From Verrucomicrobia bacterium CG1_02_43_26 (GTDB lineage: Bacteria > Verrucomicrobiota > Verrucomicrobiia > Opitutales > CG1-02-43-26), in the NCBI GenBank assembly GCA_001872735.1, contig MNWT01000013.1, positions 62,001 to 126,000 of the forward strand: 64,000 nucleotides of DNA. Direction: 5' to 3'. Position 1 is the first letter of the stretch; each line of letters begins with the position of its first letter. Both the position numbers and the translations under genes were made by a program. The notes under the pieces were generated by a model. The model was not told the origin of the DNA and searched no databases. It worked only from the letters and a program-made list of their open reading frames with translations. This document shows, in pieces, positions 54,556 through 63,403 of this stretch.

Positions 54556-55343
54556 CGCAACTCTCTTTCTTGTAATAGATCCAAATGTTCACGAATCGTA
54601 GAACCTCCATCAACAATGATATCTTGACCGGTAATAAAGGAAGACTCGGGGGATGCCAAATAAAAGGCGGTTTTAGCGATTTCGTCAGCTGTACCGACTC
54701 GACCCAAAGGAATACTCCCAATCGCCGTTGCGCGGTACTTTATATTACCTGGGCCTTCAAATAAAGTGCGGTGTTCTTCCTGCAAAATAAACCCTGGAGA
54801 AATGGAATTAACTCTTATTCCGTGGGGTGCTGCTTGCATCGCAAGATAGCGCGTTAATTGCACAACGCCCGCTTTAGCAACGTGATACGCAGGAGCTTGC
54901 TTAATAACAAACCTACTCAAAATAGATGCAATGTTAATAATGGAACCATGCGTGTCCGTCTCTTTCATACAGTGAATAACTTCACGAGACGCAAAAAAGG
55001 GGGCTCTCAGCATGACCGCCATGGTCATATCCCAATCTTCCTCGGTCTCCTCGTCTAGCCCTGCCTTATCTTGTGTTCTGGCATTATTGACTAATACATC
55101 TATCTTGCCGCTATCCTGAAAAATTTTTCGTATGACTTCACTTGCTTCTCCTCGAACAGAAAGATCGCCCCTAACAAAGGTAAAATCGTAGCCTATCTGC
55201 CTTAGCTCTTGCTCTACAGCAACGCCCAAATCCTCGTTAATGTCAATCGCTACAACACTACCTCCCGCTTTGGAAAAAACTTCGGCAATACTACGACCAA
55301 TCCCCCTAATTCCACCTGTAATAACTATAGTTGTATCTTTCAT
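54552..55343 (-). CDS. Classical SDR oxidoreductase
   Basis: A 263-residue short-chain dehydrogenase: TIVITGGIRGIGRSIAEVF (NAD(P) loop), VNNARTQDKAG (NNAG-like), Ser in NIASILSRF, YHVAKAG (Tyr and Lys) and SPESSFITGQDIIVDGG. I set the start at 55343 (MKDTTIVIT), where ATG overlaps the upstream TGA by 4 bp; the frame runs on to 55379 inside the previous gene. IDINED after the loop favours NAD over NADP. A sugar or polyol substrate is inferred from its neighbours. Confidence 0.92.
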   Translation of the reverse strand: MKDTTIVITGGIRGIGRSIAEVFSKAGGSVVAIDINEDLGVAVEQELRQIGYDFTFVRGDLSVRGEASEVIRKIFQDSGKIDVLVNNARTQDKAGLDEETEEDWDMTMAVMLRAPFFASREVIHCMKETDTHGSIINIASILSRFVIKQAPAYHVAKAGVVQLTRYLAMQAAPHGIRVNSISPGFILQEEHRTLFEGPGNIKYRATAIGSIPLGRVGTADEIAKTAFYLASPESSFITGQDIIVDGGSTIREHLDLLQERELR

Positions 55344-57031
55344 AAGCGAGCCGTTTCCCCTTTTTCTGCTAACGTCCAAAGCCTTTCGATCGCAATTCCA
55401 GGGATAAAATTTTGAGCGATCTCGTGCATTTCCTTTTCATGTGACTGAGAAGACAAGATAACACAATCAACTTCCTGTAAATCAATAGATGTAATAGCCA
55501 TAATAGGGATACCCCGTAACAGCGATCGCTGATAAGGCTTTGTCGTTAATATCATGTCAATACTTGGACCTTTATGCAGTTCCCATAAATTTAACAGTTC
55601 TTCCGTATGGCCACCTATGCCAAAAAGAGCAATTTTGCCTTGCGAATATTTTCTACGGACACACTTAATAAGCCAAGGAATCATTTTTTCTAAGCCATAT
55701 CGAATTTCTTGCGAAACAAAAGTTTCCCGAGTGTTCCAAATAGGCAGACATACGGTATTGGGAATAAACTTTCGACAAGCATTTAGCATATCTTTTTCAT
55801 AGGTCATTGATGAAAGAATGACTGCGTCAACTTCCCCTTCTTGCATGTCTTTAATGGCTTGAATCGGCAAGCCTTGGAATTCTTTCTCAGAGACCACTTG
55901 TGAGGAAATAATCTTGACCACTTCGGGGCCGCTATTCGCATGCCAGTATTTCAGCAATAAGGTCGTATGATTACCAGCTCCATAGAAAGCAACTCTACCA
56001 TATCCTTCCAGCTCACAAAACTCCACTATTTTGGGCACAATGTACTGCAGTAGATCAATACACCGCTCAGGTGTCTTTTGAAAATGTCCGCCTAACGTAT
56101 CCGCTGCATTTTTTTCCGCTAATGCATCTTGCGCTCTTCCGACTTGTTCGGTCCACATGTGTACATTGCGTTGAATGAGGGCCCAGGAAACAAAATTAAG
56201 TCGCTCAGGGTATTTCAGTACAGACTTGGCCAGATCAGCGCCAAAATTAGATAGCGCGCAGGATTTTATAAAAGAAGGTCTAACATCTTCATACGCTTTA
56301 GTCCCTAGCGCTTCCAATAAATCAAAATAAAATTTCTCCATCTCGGCTTCATTTTTAATGCCAGCATGAAGATAGGATTGTGCCTCTTCGCGCGCAAATG
56401 TTAATGACTCCGGAATGAAGCAAAAGCCGTGACGAAACGCCATTACGAGGAGCCAGAACCAATCAGCGTTCCAACGGAACTTATGGTTTATACCCCCTGC
56501 ATCAAGTAGTGCGGATTTCTTAACCAAGGTATAGCCAGGAATCCAATGTCCATTAAGCTTATCGACAATTTCGTTTGGAGAAATATATCCCGGCGTATCC
56601 CTCCAATAAACTTTGTAGCAAAAGGGTTCTTCTGTTGATTTATGAAAATAGGTTGGTTCACTGCAGCAAAAAGCTGAATCGGGGTAGGACTCCAGTAAAT
56701 GCATGAACTTCTCTAAACAAGTAGGGTGCAACCAATCATCCGCAGAATGAAATAGTATATACTCGTGCTTAGATAATTCCAGACCTCGATCAATCGTCTT
56801 CATGACACCCATATTCTCATTATTATGGTAGACGCGAATTAAATCAGGATAGTCTTTTTGCCAATCTTGAATGACCTGTCGACTATTATCCGTTGAACAA
56901 TCATCTATAATAATAATTTCCGCAGGCAAATAAGTTTGATGGATCAAGCCATCCAGGGCCTCACTGATATAATGACCATGATTATAATTTGCCATTATAA
57001 TGGAGATCGGGGTGGAAAGACTATTTCGCAT
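55340..57031 (-). CDS. GT2 glycosyltransferase with two tandem GAGxHT modules
   Basis: The largest of the GT2 set, 563 residues. Residues 1-235 form the GT2 domain (ISIIMANYNHGHYISEAL, IIIIDDCSTDNSRQV, FHSADDW). Two copies of the shared module follow: residues about 345-433 (FYGAGNHTTLLLKYW, VILSSMTYEKDM, PIWNT) and 465-552 (LFGIGGHTEELLNLW, VILSSQSHEKEM). Between them is a short amphipathic linker with basic residues (IKCVRRKYSQGK). Tandem internal duplication is the simplest explanation. Function of the modules unknown. Confidence 0.85.
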   Translation of the reverse strand: MRNSLSTPISIIMANYNHGHYISEALDGLIHQTYLPAEIIIIDDCSTDNSRQVIQDWQKDYPDLIRVYHNNENMGVMKTIDRGLELSKHEYILFHSADDWLHPTCLEKFMHLLESYPDSAFCCSEPTYFHKSTEEPFCYKVYWRDTPGYISPNEIVDKLNGHWIPGYTLVKKSALLDAGGINHKFRWNADWFWLLVMAFRHGFCFIPESLTFAREEAQSYLHAGIKNEAEMEKFYFDLLEALGTKAYEDVRPSFIKSCALSNFGADLAKSVLKYPERLNFVSWALIQRNVHMWTEQVGRAQDALAEKNAADTLGGHFQKTPERCIDLLQYIVPKIVEFCELEGYGRVAFYGAGNHTTLLLKYWHANSGPEVVKIISSQVVSEKEFQGLPIQAIKDMQEGEVDAVILSSMTYEKDMLNACRKFIPNTVCLPIWNTRETFVSQEIRYGLEKMIPWLIKCVRRKYSQGKIALFGIGGHTEELLNLWELHKGPSIDMILTTKPYQRSLLRGIPIMAITSIDLQEVDCVILSSQSHEKEMHEIAQNFIPGIAIERLWTLAEKGETARL

Positions 57032-57099
57032 AGGGTTTGGCGGTCAAGATAATGTTCATTATAGGTGAAGGGCAGAATTGGGGTCAATAGGAACGTTGG

Positions 57100-57903
57100 C
57101 TAAAATGCGGATGCCAATTTCCCCCCATTCACATGAAAACAACTACCGGTTATCCACGCAGCATCATCTGAAGCCAAATAAAGGGCTAAACTGGCGATAT
57201 CCCCTGGCTCCCCCACTCTGCCCATGGGAACCTTTTCGGCTTCTCTTGATTCCATTAAAATCTTGGCTGCTTCGGCGCTCATGGTATCTTTGTTGCTTTG
57301 TATAAAATGGTCTACACTGCGATCCCATGAATCCGAGTGAACCGGGCCTGGGCAAATTGTATTCACGGCTATGCCCTCTTTTGACAAAATATTCGCGAAA
57401 TATTTGCTTAAATTGACCGTTGCCGCTTTTGTAAGGGAATAATGCGGGTTATAATACCCGGGTTGCGCGCCAGACAGAGAAGATATATTTATAATTTTTC
57501 CTGATTTTGACTTTTTCAACGAGGGTATTGATTGCTTAGTAAAGCGTAAAAGCGTCATAACATTGAGTTCAAACGCATTCCTGAAATCTTGTTCGGCAAG
57601 GTCGAAAACGCCCCCAAAAGCAGAAACACCGCCAAGGTTATTCACGAGTATATCAAGTCCGCCTAAATCGTCCTGAACAGCCTTCATTACAGCTTCAGCA
57701 TCCTTCTCTAACAAAGCATCTGCTTTCACGTAGAAAAAATTTCCAGGCAATTGTGCAAACTCTTTTGCTAAGATTTGCAAATCCACCGCACTTCTTGAAA
57801 ACGAAAACACCTCCGCACCGTGTTCTAAAAAGGCGCGAACAATACTTTTACCAATACCCTTACTTCCCCCGGTTACCAGGGCCTTTTTTCCCTTAAGCTT
57901 CAT
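57100..57903 (-). CDS. Classical SDR oxidoreductase
   Basis: A 267-residue short-chain dehydrogenase with ALVTGGSKGIGKSIVRAFL, VNNLGGVSAFG, NISSLSGAQPG (catalytic Ser), YSLTKAATV (Tyr and Lys) and DAAWITGSCFHVNGG. I start it at 57903 (MKLKGKKALVTGG), overlapping the previous stop by 11 bp; ATG 57930 would add nine residues. The TGGSKG and FSFSRS stretches hint at NADPH use. It lies between two unrelated glycan genes, and its substrate is unknown. Confidence 0.9.
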   Translation of the reverse strand: MKLKGKKALVTGGSKGIGKSIVRAFLEHGAEVFSFSRSAVDLQILAKEFAQLPGNFFYVKADALLEKDAEAVMKAVQDDLGGLDILVNNLGGVSAFGGVFDLAEQDFRNAFELNVMTLLRFTKQSIPSLKKSKSGKIINISSLSGAQPGYYNPHYSLTKAATVNLSKYFANILSKEGIAVNTICPGPVHSDSWDRSVDHFIQSNKDTMSAEAAKILMESREAEKVPMGRVGEPGDIASLALYLASDDAAWITGSCFHVNGGKLASAF

Positions 57904-58816
57904 AGGATTTATAGAGTCGTTTAAATTCATTCATGAGCAAAGTAGTCGTTTCTAATTTACGGATCAGCTTTTGTTCAGACGTGCAAAAGGTAAAACGGTT
58001 TCTACGACCAAGCTCTTGATCCATTTCTGCTTTATCATGATCCGGGTTTTTAAAAATCGCACAGGGGGTTAACGATAATAAGGCCATATTACACGGGCCG
58101 GAGGACATGCCCATAAAAAACGCAGAGGCCTCTATCACAGCCAGTTCCTGCGCAATGGTCAATTTATCATGCTTAGTCAATGCAACATTATCAAGCAACG
58201 CGATATCATCAGGAATATCTTCGTTGCCTACTAATATGAAGTGTACGTTATACTGCCCTAAACACGTTTCAAAAAACTGCTTCCATACAGGGAAATTAGC
58301 ATTACTAAAACCGGGTGAATTGTGGTTGTTCTTCAAGTGAATCGCTACCGCTAAGGACTTTCCCGATACCCGTTTAATGTAGTCTTTGGCCAACTTCAGC
58401 GTTTTTTTGTCCATCCCAAGAGGAATCATTTTATTTCCTTTATTGCAGTAGTCCTGTAAGAAAAAATAGGTAGCGTGTTGATAAGATTTGTCCTTGGACT
58501 CAGGCCAAAAGGAAAACGCGTGATCCAAACTTTCGATAGAGGGTGCCACATAAAGTTTCTCAATCCCCTTAATAGATCGAGCAATATCCAAAATCCAGTT
58601 TTCCTGAAACATGTACTCTTCTACCTCTTGGAATGCTCTTGAATAAGGAAAGCCAGAATGTTTCCCGACAAAGCAAATACCGGCTAGATCTGCGTTTTTT
58701 TCTCTTTTAAGAATAAGTGACTCTGCTGCTATCGTCAGTAAACCGCCCAGGGTAATAGGCTTTTTTATAGAATCCCATACAGCGAGCAATGGAAGTGCAT
58801 TTTCGGCCTTTAACAT
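57893..58816 (-). CDS. Putative glycosyltransferase-like protein of unknown family
   Basis: A 307-residue protein starting MLKAENALPLLAVWDSI. The C-terminal half, with LAVAIHLKNNHNSPGF, VHFILVGNEDIPDD, IEASAFFMGMSSGPCNMALLSLTPCAIFKNP, resembles the donor-binding half of GT-B enzymes such as heptosyltransferases or NodZ-like proteins: a strand-loop with VGNED and a glycine-serine loop GMSSGPCNMA. No exact family is recognised. No signal peptide or membrane helix. It follows the transketolase gene by 8 bp in the same direction. Confidence 0.6.
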   Translation of the reverse strand: MLKAENALPLLAVWDSIKKPITLGGLLTIAAESLILKREKNADLAGICFVGKHSGFPYSRAFQEVEEYMFQENWILDIARSIKGIEKLYVAPSIESLDHAFSFWPESKDKSYQHATYFFLQDYCNKGNKMIPLGMDKKTLKLAKDYIKRVSGKSLAVAIHLKNNHNSPGFSNANFPVWKQFFETCLGQYNVHFILVGNEDIPDDIALLDNVALTKHDKLTIAQELAVIEASAFFMGMSSGPCNMALLSLTPCAIFKNPDHDKAEMDQELGRRNRFTFCTSEQKLIRKLETTTLLMNEFKRLYKSYEA

Positions 58817-58824
58817 AGTGCGTA

Positions 58825-59769
58825 TTAAACAGCTGCGGAAGCGTTTCTAAACTCTCTGTTCACGCGTTTCACGATACCCTCCGCGGTTAAATCCAAACGC
58901 TTACATTGCTCCTCATAACCCCCATAACTATGAATAAATTCATTCGGTATAGATAAAGAATGAAAACGCATGCCGTCTATCGGGTGAATAACCTGTAACA
59001 CCTCACTGCCTAATCCACCGGATTGCATGTGCTCTTCTATAACAATGCAATTCTTTGTGCGGCTGACACTGTCATAAATCAATTCATTATCCAGAGGCCA
59101 AATCGTGTGTATATAAATCACTTCAGGGCTCCACCCTTGAGATTGTAAAATGTCGCGCGCACGCATGGCGTTCTCCAACTGCGGACCCGTTGCGATAATC
59201 GTTAAATCTTTACCGGCTACAACATTAATGCCACACCCAAAATCCAATTTATTAGGATCCCAGGTAATGGAATGGGATTTGCTCGGAATACGATAAATGG
59301 TCACTTTGGGCGATCGATAAACCTGCCTAAACAAGAGATCAAATTCTTGCGCCGTTGACGGATAACAAATTTCTTGGTTCTGCAGCGTTTTCAACATCGC
59401 AAAGTCTCCATAACAATGGTGTGTGCAACCCAGATTAGCATAATCAAAAGCGCTTCCCACCGTTACTATATTGCCCGGCAGTTTATGATAGCAGAAATCG
59501 AGTTTAATTTGTTCATAACTTCGTTCTAACAAAAAGGGAGCGATCGTATGCACAACAGGCACCAGCCCTGACTTAGAAACGCCCGCAGCCATGGACATCA
59601 TCGATGGCTCACAAATACCAATATTATAATAGCGGCCTGGACATGCTTTCGCAAAGGGCTGTAAAGCAAAGTGGCTAATATCACCCACCATGACGACTAA
59701 GCCTTCGTCTTCTTTACCGACCTCCAGCATAGTATCCGCAAATTGCTGTCTTATTGGTTTTGCATTCAT
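58825..59769 (-). CDS. Transketolase, C-terminal subunit
   Basis: The pyrimidine-binding and C-terminal domains of a split transketolase. The 314-residue protein has VVMVGDISHFAL, YNIGICEPSMMSMAAG with the catalytic Glu that protonates thiamine diphosphate, LERSYEQIKLDFCYH, and LTIIATGPQLENAM plus HMQSGGLGSEV in the C-terminal domain. I place the start at 59769 (MNAKPIRQQFADTM), which overlaps the N-terminal subunit's stop by 4 bp. Split transketolases occur in many bacteria; this pair lies inside a glycan locus, so it may make a sugar precursor. Confidence 0.92.
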   Translation of the reverse strand: MNAKPIRQQFADTMLEVGKEDEGLVVMVGDISHFALQPFAKACPGRYYNIGICEPSMMSMAAGVSKSGLVPVVHTIAPFLLERSYEQIKLDFCYHKLPGNIVTVGSAFDYANLGCTHHCYGDFAMLKTLQNQEICYPSTAQEFDLLFRQVYRSPKVTIYRIPSKSHSITWDPNKLDFGCGINVVAGKDLTIIATGPQLENAMRARDILQSQGWSPEVIYIHTIWPLDNELIYDSVSRTKNCIVIEEHMQSGGLGSEVLQVIHPIDGMRFHSLSIPNEFIHSYGGYEEQCKRLDLTAEGIVKRVNREFRNASAAV

Positions 59770-60536
59770 GATAAAAGCTCCATAATTTGTTCTAACTCTT
59801 GTTCTGAAGGAACCTTGTGATGCCATGGCCCATGCCCTTCAATAAAGGGAACTCCCTTCCCTTTAGTCGTATGAGCTAAAATGACATGAGGTGTTCCGTC
59901 CAATTTAAATTTAACAGCATTGATTGCACTTTCAATTTCCGGCTTGTTGTGGCCATCAACCTCCTGAACTTCCCAGCCAAACGCCTTCCACTTTTGCGCT
60001 AAGTCATCCTTGGGCATAAGCTGCGCGGCAGATTTGTTCCAATCCACGATCACGCATAAATTACCGAGGTCATGGTTATTCGCAATGTTCGCCGCTTCCC
60101 AAACGGTTCCTTCATGGCATTCGCCATCGCCAACAAGGGTAATAACACGATTTGGTTTTTTTTGAATTTTCAACCCAAAGGCCAATCCTACTGCCAACGG
60201 AAACCCGTGGCCTAAAGAGCCTGTAGATGCTTCTACTCCGGGAACTTTAGTACAATCAGGGTGCTCTCCCAAAATTCCGCGAACAGTACAAAACTCTTCC
60301 AAATCTCGCTCTTCTAGAAACCCTGCTTCTTTTAATACAACATAAAGGCCGACACATCCATGGCCTTTACTGAGTATAAAATAATCCCGATCTTCCCACT
60401 GGGGGTTTCTGGGGTCGTATTTCAAAATTTTCGTATAGAGTGTGGAGAGTATGTCCACGATAGAGAATGCGCTGGGAATATGCCCGTCTTTGGCCGTATA
60501 GACCATTCTTGCAATACGTTGTCTTAGTGGATCCAT
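59766..60536 (-). CDS. Transketolase, N-terminal subunit
   Basis: Thiamine-diphosphate pyrophosphate-binding subunit, 256 residues. It shows KDGHIPSAFSIVDIL, LSKGHGCVGLYVVL, EASTGSLGHGFPLAVGLAFG, the metal/ThDP motif GDGECHEGTVWEAANIANN and AHTTKGKGVPFIEG. Together with the downstream C-terminal subunit it forms a whole transketolase. Coupling by a 4-bp overlap supports equal synthesis. Whether it serves the pentose phosphate pathway or transfers two-carbon units to a glycan precursor is undecided; the locus favours the latter. Confidence 0.93.
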   Translation of the reverse strand: MDPLRQRIARMVYTAKDGHIPSAFSIVDILSTLYTKILKYDPRNPQWEDRDYFILSKGHGCVGLYVVLKEAGFLEERDLEEFCTVRGILGEHPDCTKVPGVEASTGSLGHGFPLAVGLAFGLKIQKKPNRVITLVGDGECHEGTVWEAANIANNHDLGNLCVIVDWNKSAAQLMPKDDLAQKWKAFGWEVQEVDGHNKPEIESAINAVKFKLDGTPHVILAHTTKGKGVPFIEGHGPWHHKVPSEQELEQIMELLS

Positions 60537-60549
60537 AATAATAATAAGG

Positions 60550-61428
60550 TTACCATGTCATTTCTTGCCGTGAAGTTATATAGACAGAACCGTCTCGATA
60601 GCTTCTTGCCATATCTTCCAGCTTGTTTGTCTTTTGCCAACCATTACGTTGAGAAAAAATATTTATTGAGGTGTTCTTAAAATGCTCAAAGATTTGCTTC
60701 GCGTTTTCCGGGGTACCCACTTCAACCATAATGTCAATATTAGCCATTTTAGGCGAATCCATCGCGGTAATAATCGCGGCTTCCTGTCCTTCCGCGTCTA
60801 TTTTGATAAAATCAATATCATCTAAATAGTCATTAATATTAACTACTTCGACATCAAAGGTATCGCTTGGTCCATAAGCATTTGGCTTAGCGCCTGCTAA
60901 ATGGCTTGACGTAGTGTTATTTAGGATACGTATAAATTTCGCTTTTCCTTTTTTATCAGACACTGCCGCTTGAACAACGTTTGCGTTAGCACAATCATTC
61001 AACGTCAGGTTTTCTTTAAGGATCCGATGATGCTCTGGATCCGGCTCAAATGAGGTCACTTGATATCCGCATTTAGATAATATAATACTATGTAAACCAA
61101 CATTTGCGCCAATATCGAGCACCCGCTTATAGCGTTTTTTATTGCGCGCATACCAGGCAAACAGAATTAACTCATCCAAACGCCATAAATCCAAAGTCGT
61201 AATATTGCCCATGGCATAATAGGGCAAGCGTACTGTCCCTATGCCTTGAAGCGTAACAGCATTTGCTTCATTTGCAGAAAACAAACTAGCGGCTTCTCTT
61301 AGCGCTATATTATCCAGCAGCTTATACGTCTTGGACTCAGGAGCGTGGTATTTAGATAATTCAGGAATAGCCTCAAGTAGGCCATCTAAAATCTCTGACT
61401 TTATTTCAATATTTTCAATTGTTTTCAT
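60550..61428 (-). CDS. FkbM-family methyltransferase
   Basis: SAM-dependent O-methyltransferase-like enzyme of 292 residues. It has RVLDIGANVGLHSIILSKCG (SAM loop), SFEPDPEHHRILKENL, DFIKIDAEGQEAAII and the C-terminal SVYIT; these are typical of the FkbM family, which includes glycan and polyketide methyltransferases. I start it at 61428 (MKTIENIEI), overlapping the previous stop by 4 bp; the frame continues to 61506 inside the SDR gene. Likely adds a methyl group to a hydroxyl of the glycan made here; substrate unknown. Confidence 0.9.
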   Translation of the reverse strand: MKTIENIEIKSEILDGLLEAIPELSKYHAPESKTYKLLDNIALREAASLFSANEANAVTLQGIGTVRLPYYAMGNITTLDLWRLDELILFAWYARNKKRYKRVLDIGANVGLHSIILSKCGYQVTSFEPDPEHHRILKENLTLNDCANANVVQAAVSDKKGKAKFIRILNNTTSSHLAGAKPNAYGPSDTFDVEVVNINDYLDDIDFIKIDAEGQEAAIITAMDSPKMANIDIMVEVGTPENAKQIFEHFKNTSINIFSQRNGWQKTNKLEDMARSYRDGSVYITSRQEMTW

Positions 61429-62204
61429 AATCCAAAAAAACCTCTCCCTTGGCCGCCGTCCACAGGAACAATAGAGCCTGTAAAAAAGGATGCGTGTTGA
61501 GAACATAAGAAGGCAACCGGCTGGCCTATCTCATCTACATGGCCAAATCGCTTGATCGCCATTCTCTCATTTAAATATTTCTCTACGTGTTCCGGCTTTT
61601 TTGTAGATGCTTCGTCCCAATAGCCGCCTTTAGTAAACACAGCACCCGGAAGAATTGCATTGACGACAATGCCGTCTGGTGCCACTACTCTGCCAAAACT
61701 TCTGGCATAAGCAGTCAAAGCTGCTTTAATCGAGCAATAGGGCACGGGGCCATGATTTTCCATAGAGGATATGGAGGATACTAGCACAATTCTGCCCCAT
61801 TTTTTCTTCTGCATCTCAGGGACTAATAACAAATTTAGCTCAACTGCTACTTCCAAATTAAATCGCCACACTTTGCGCCAATCTTCAACCGAGCAAAAGG
61901 GATCATTAATTTCAAGTGTCCCCCCCATATTATGCACAATAATATCTATAGGAAAAAATCCTTTTGCTTTTAACTCATCTACAAGATGAGCCGGCGCTCC
62001 ATCAGGCACTAAATCAATCGCTTTATAGCAGTGTCCCTTTTGTTCGCCACCCATATCTTCGTACAACTGCTTTAAATCAGCTTCCGTGCGAGAGGTAACG
62101 GCTACTTGCGCTCCGTTTTGCGCTAAACATAAAGCAATCGAATGCCCTAAACCACGGCCGGCACCAGTCACTAGCACTTTCTTACCTTGAATTCCCAAAT
62201 CCAT
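61425..62204 (-). CDS. Classical SDR oxidoreductase
   Basis: A 259-residue short-chain dehydrogenase: VLVTGAGRGLGHSIAL, VHNMGGTLEI, VSSISSMENHG (catalytic Ser), YCSIKAALTA (Tyr and Lys), and ASFFTGSIVPVDGGQ. I choose ATG 62204 (MDLGIQGKK), which starts right after the upstream stop; a TTG at 62216 gives four more residues. SRTEAD after the second strand suggests NADP. Third SDR of this locus, placed between the C-methyltransferase and FkbM genes. Confidence 0.9.
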   Translation of the reverse strand: MDLGIQGKKVLVTGAGRGLGHSIALCLAQNGAQVAVTSRTEADLKQLYEDMGGEQKGHCYKAIDLVPDGAPAHLVDELKAKGFFPIDIIVHNMGGTLEINDPFCSVEDWRKVWRFNLEVAVELNLLLVPEMQKKKWGRIVLVSSISSMENHGPVPYCSIKAALTAYARSFGRVVAPDGIVVNAILPGAVFTKGGYWDEASTKKPEHVEKYLNERMAIKRFGHVDEIGQPVAFLCSQHASFFTGSIVPVDGGQGRGFFGL

Positions 62205-62205
62205 A

Positions 62206-63402
62206 TCAAACAACAATTAATGGGTTAATAATCCTCCTAGGAGGGTCTTTTTTAAGATTTGATAAAATAGATGCTAGATTATCCAATGCTGTTATCAGCA
62301 CGGTAGAATCTTGCACGTTCATACTTATATCCGGATTTTGGATACGTACGTTCAAATTCCTATACGAAATATCATGTTTAGCGGGATCATCGTCCAAAAT
62401 ACATTTCAAGTTACTAAAATCCCAATTCCAATGGTAGGCATTAACGGGAAGGAGTTGGGCCGCGCCGTAGCCATAGAAAGGCTCATTGATGCCATTTATC
62501 AACTCTGCTAATCTAGCTGTCTCTTCCTTAAAATAGGCATACTCTTTCTTGATAGTATTCGCAGTGGTCTCCGTCCTTTTCACGTGTTGAGAATTTTGAC
62601 GGCTATTAGCTCCTTCTTTTTTAAATAAAACAATCAAACCGCCCCAATGATGGTTGCTTTGAGTTATGCTCATAACTTCCCCTCCTGCCTTTTCTATCAA
62701 GGTCGCCAGTGATTCTTTAGAAAAATATTGATAGTGATGATGGAACAATTGATCAAAGCGATAACGAAGGCGCATGATGTCAGAACTAGGCATCTCAAAC
62801 AAATAGAGCGTTTCCTCATCCCCCATATCAAACATTTTCTCTAACGCTTCTCTAGGGTGAGACAAGTGTTCCAGCGTGTGACTACACATGATAAGGTCTG
62901 GCTTTTTTGGTAATTTTTTAGCATCAAAGTCTTCTATCGTGCCGCCGAATAAATAAATACCATCATCTGTTCTTTTCTCCTGGCTTCCGGACCATATAGG
63001 GTCAAGGCCTACTTGCACGTGGCTAATTGCTTTAACTAAGCGTAAAAGAAATAAATCATTACATCCCACATCCACCACGCATTTAAAAATTTTATTCGGA
63101 CAGGCGCGTTTGAGGTGTTCTACTAACAGAATATTATTGTTTCGTCCCGTATGGCTATTCTCCACTCGAAACGCATAATCTTTTGATGTATATACTTCTT
63201 CGGAATGTAATTGCTCAGCTAATTGCAAGTGGTTGCACTGTTGGCAAAAAGCTAACTTAAGGTCAAATCCACTAAAATCCTTTTGCGCATTAGCGCGCAC
63301 AAAATTACCGGTTAATGGCAGGTTTGGTAGGGTAACAATTTCCTCTAAATTCTGGCTGCCGCAAACCAAACATTCATTAATTTTTTCAAGCGTTACTGCC
63401 AT
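62206..63402 (-). CDS. SAM-dependent C-methyltransferase-like protein
   Basis: A 398-residue protein related in architecture to the one at 24020: N-terminal zinc-binding motifs (CLVCGSQN and CQQCNHLQL), a central methyltransferase domain (CVVDVGCNDLFLLRLV, CSHTLEHLSHP) and a C-terminal domain with YGYGAAQLLPVNAY and ILDDDPAKHD. This is the sugar C-methyltransferase class. It has HTLEHL, where many family members have the general motif. It lies 1 bp from the epimerase at the right edge and could act on its product. Substrate unknown. Confidence 0.85.
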   Translation of the reverse strand: MAVTLEKINECLVCGSQNLEEIVTLPNLPLTGNFVRANAQKDFSGFDLKLAFCQQCNHLQLAEQLHSEEVYTSKDYAFRVENSHTGRNNNILLVEHLKRACPNKIFKCVVDVGCNDLFLLRLVKAISHVQVGLDPIWSGSQEKRTDDGIYLFGGTIEDFDAKKLPKKPDLIMCSHTLEHLSHPREALEKMFDMGDEETLYLFEMPSSDIMRLRYRFDQLFHHHYQYFSKESLATLIEKAGGEVMSITQSNHHWGGLIVLFKKEGANSRQNSQHVKRTETTANTIKKEYAYFKEETARLAELINGINEPFYGYGAAQLLPVNAYHWNWDFSNLKCILDDDPAKHDISYRNLNVRIQNPDISMNVQDSTVLITALDNLASILSNLKKDPPRRIINPLIVV

Positions 63403-63403
63403 C

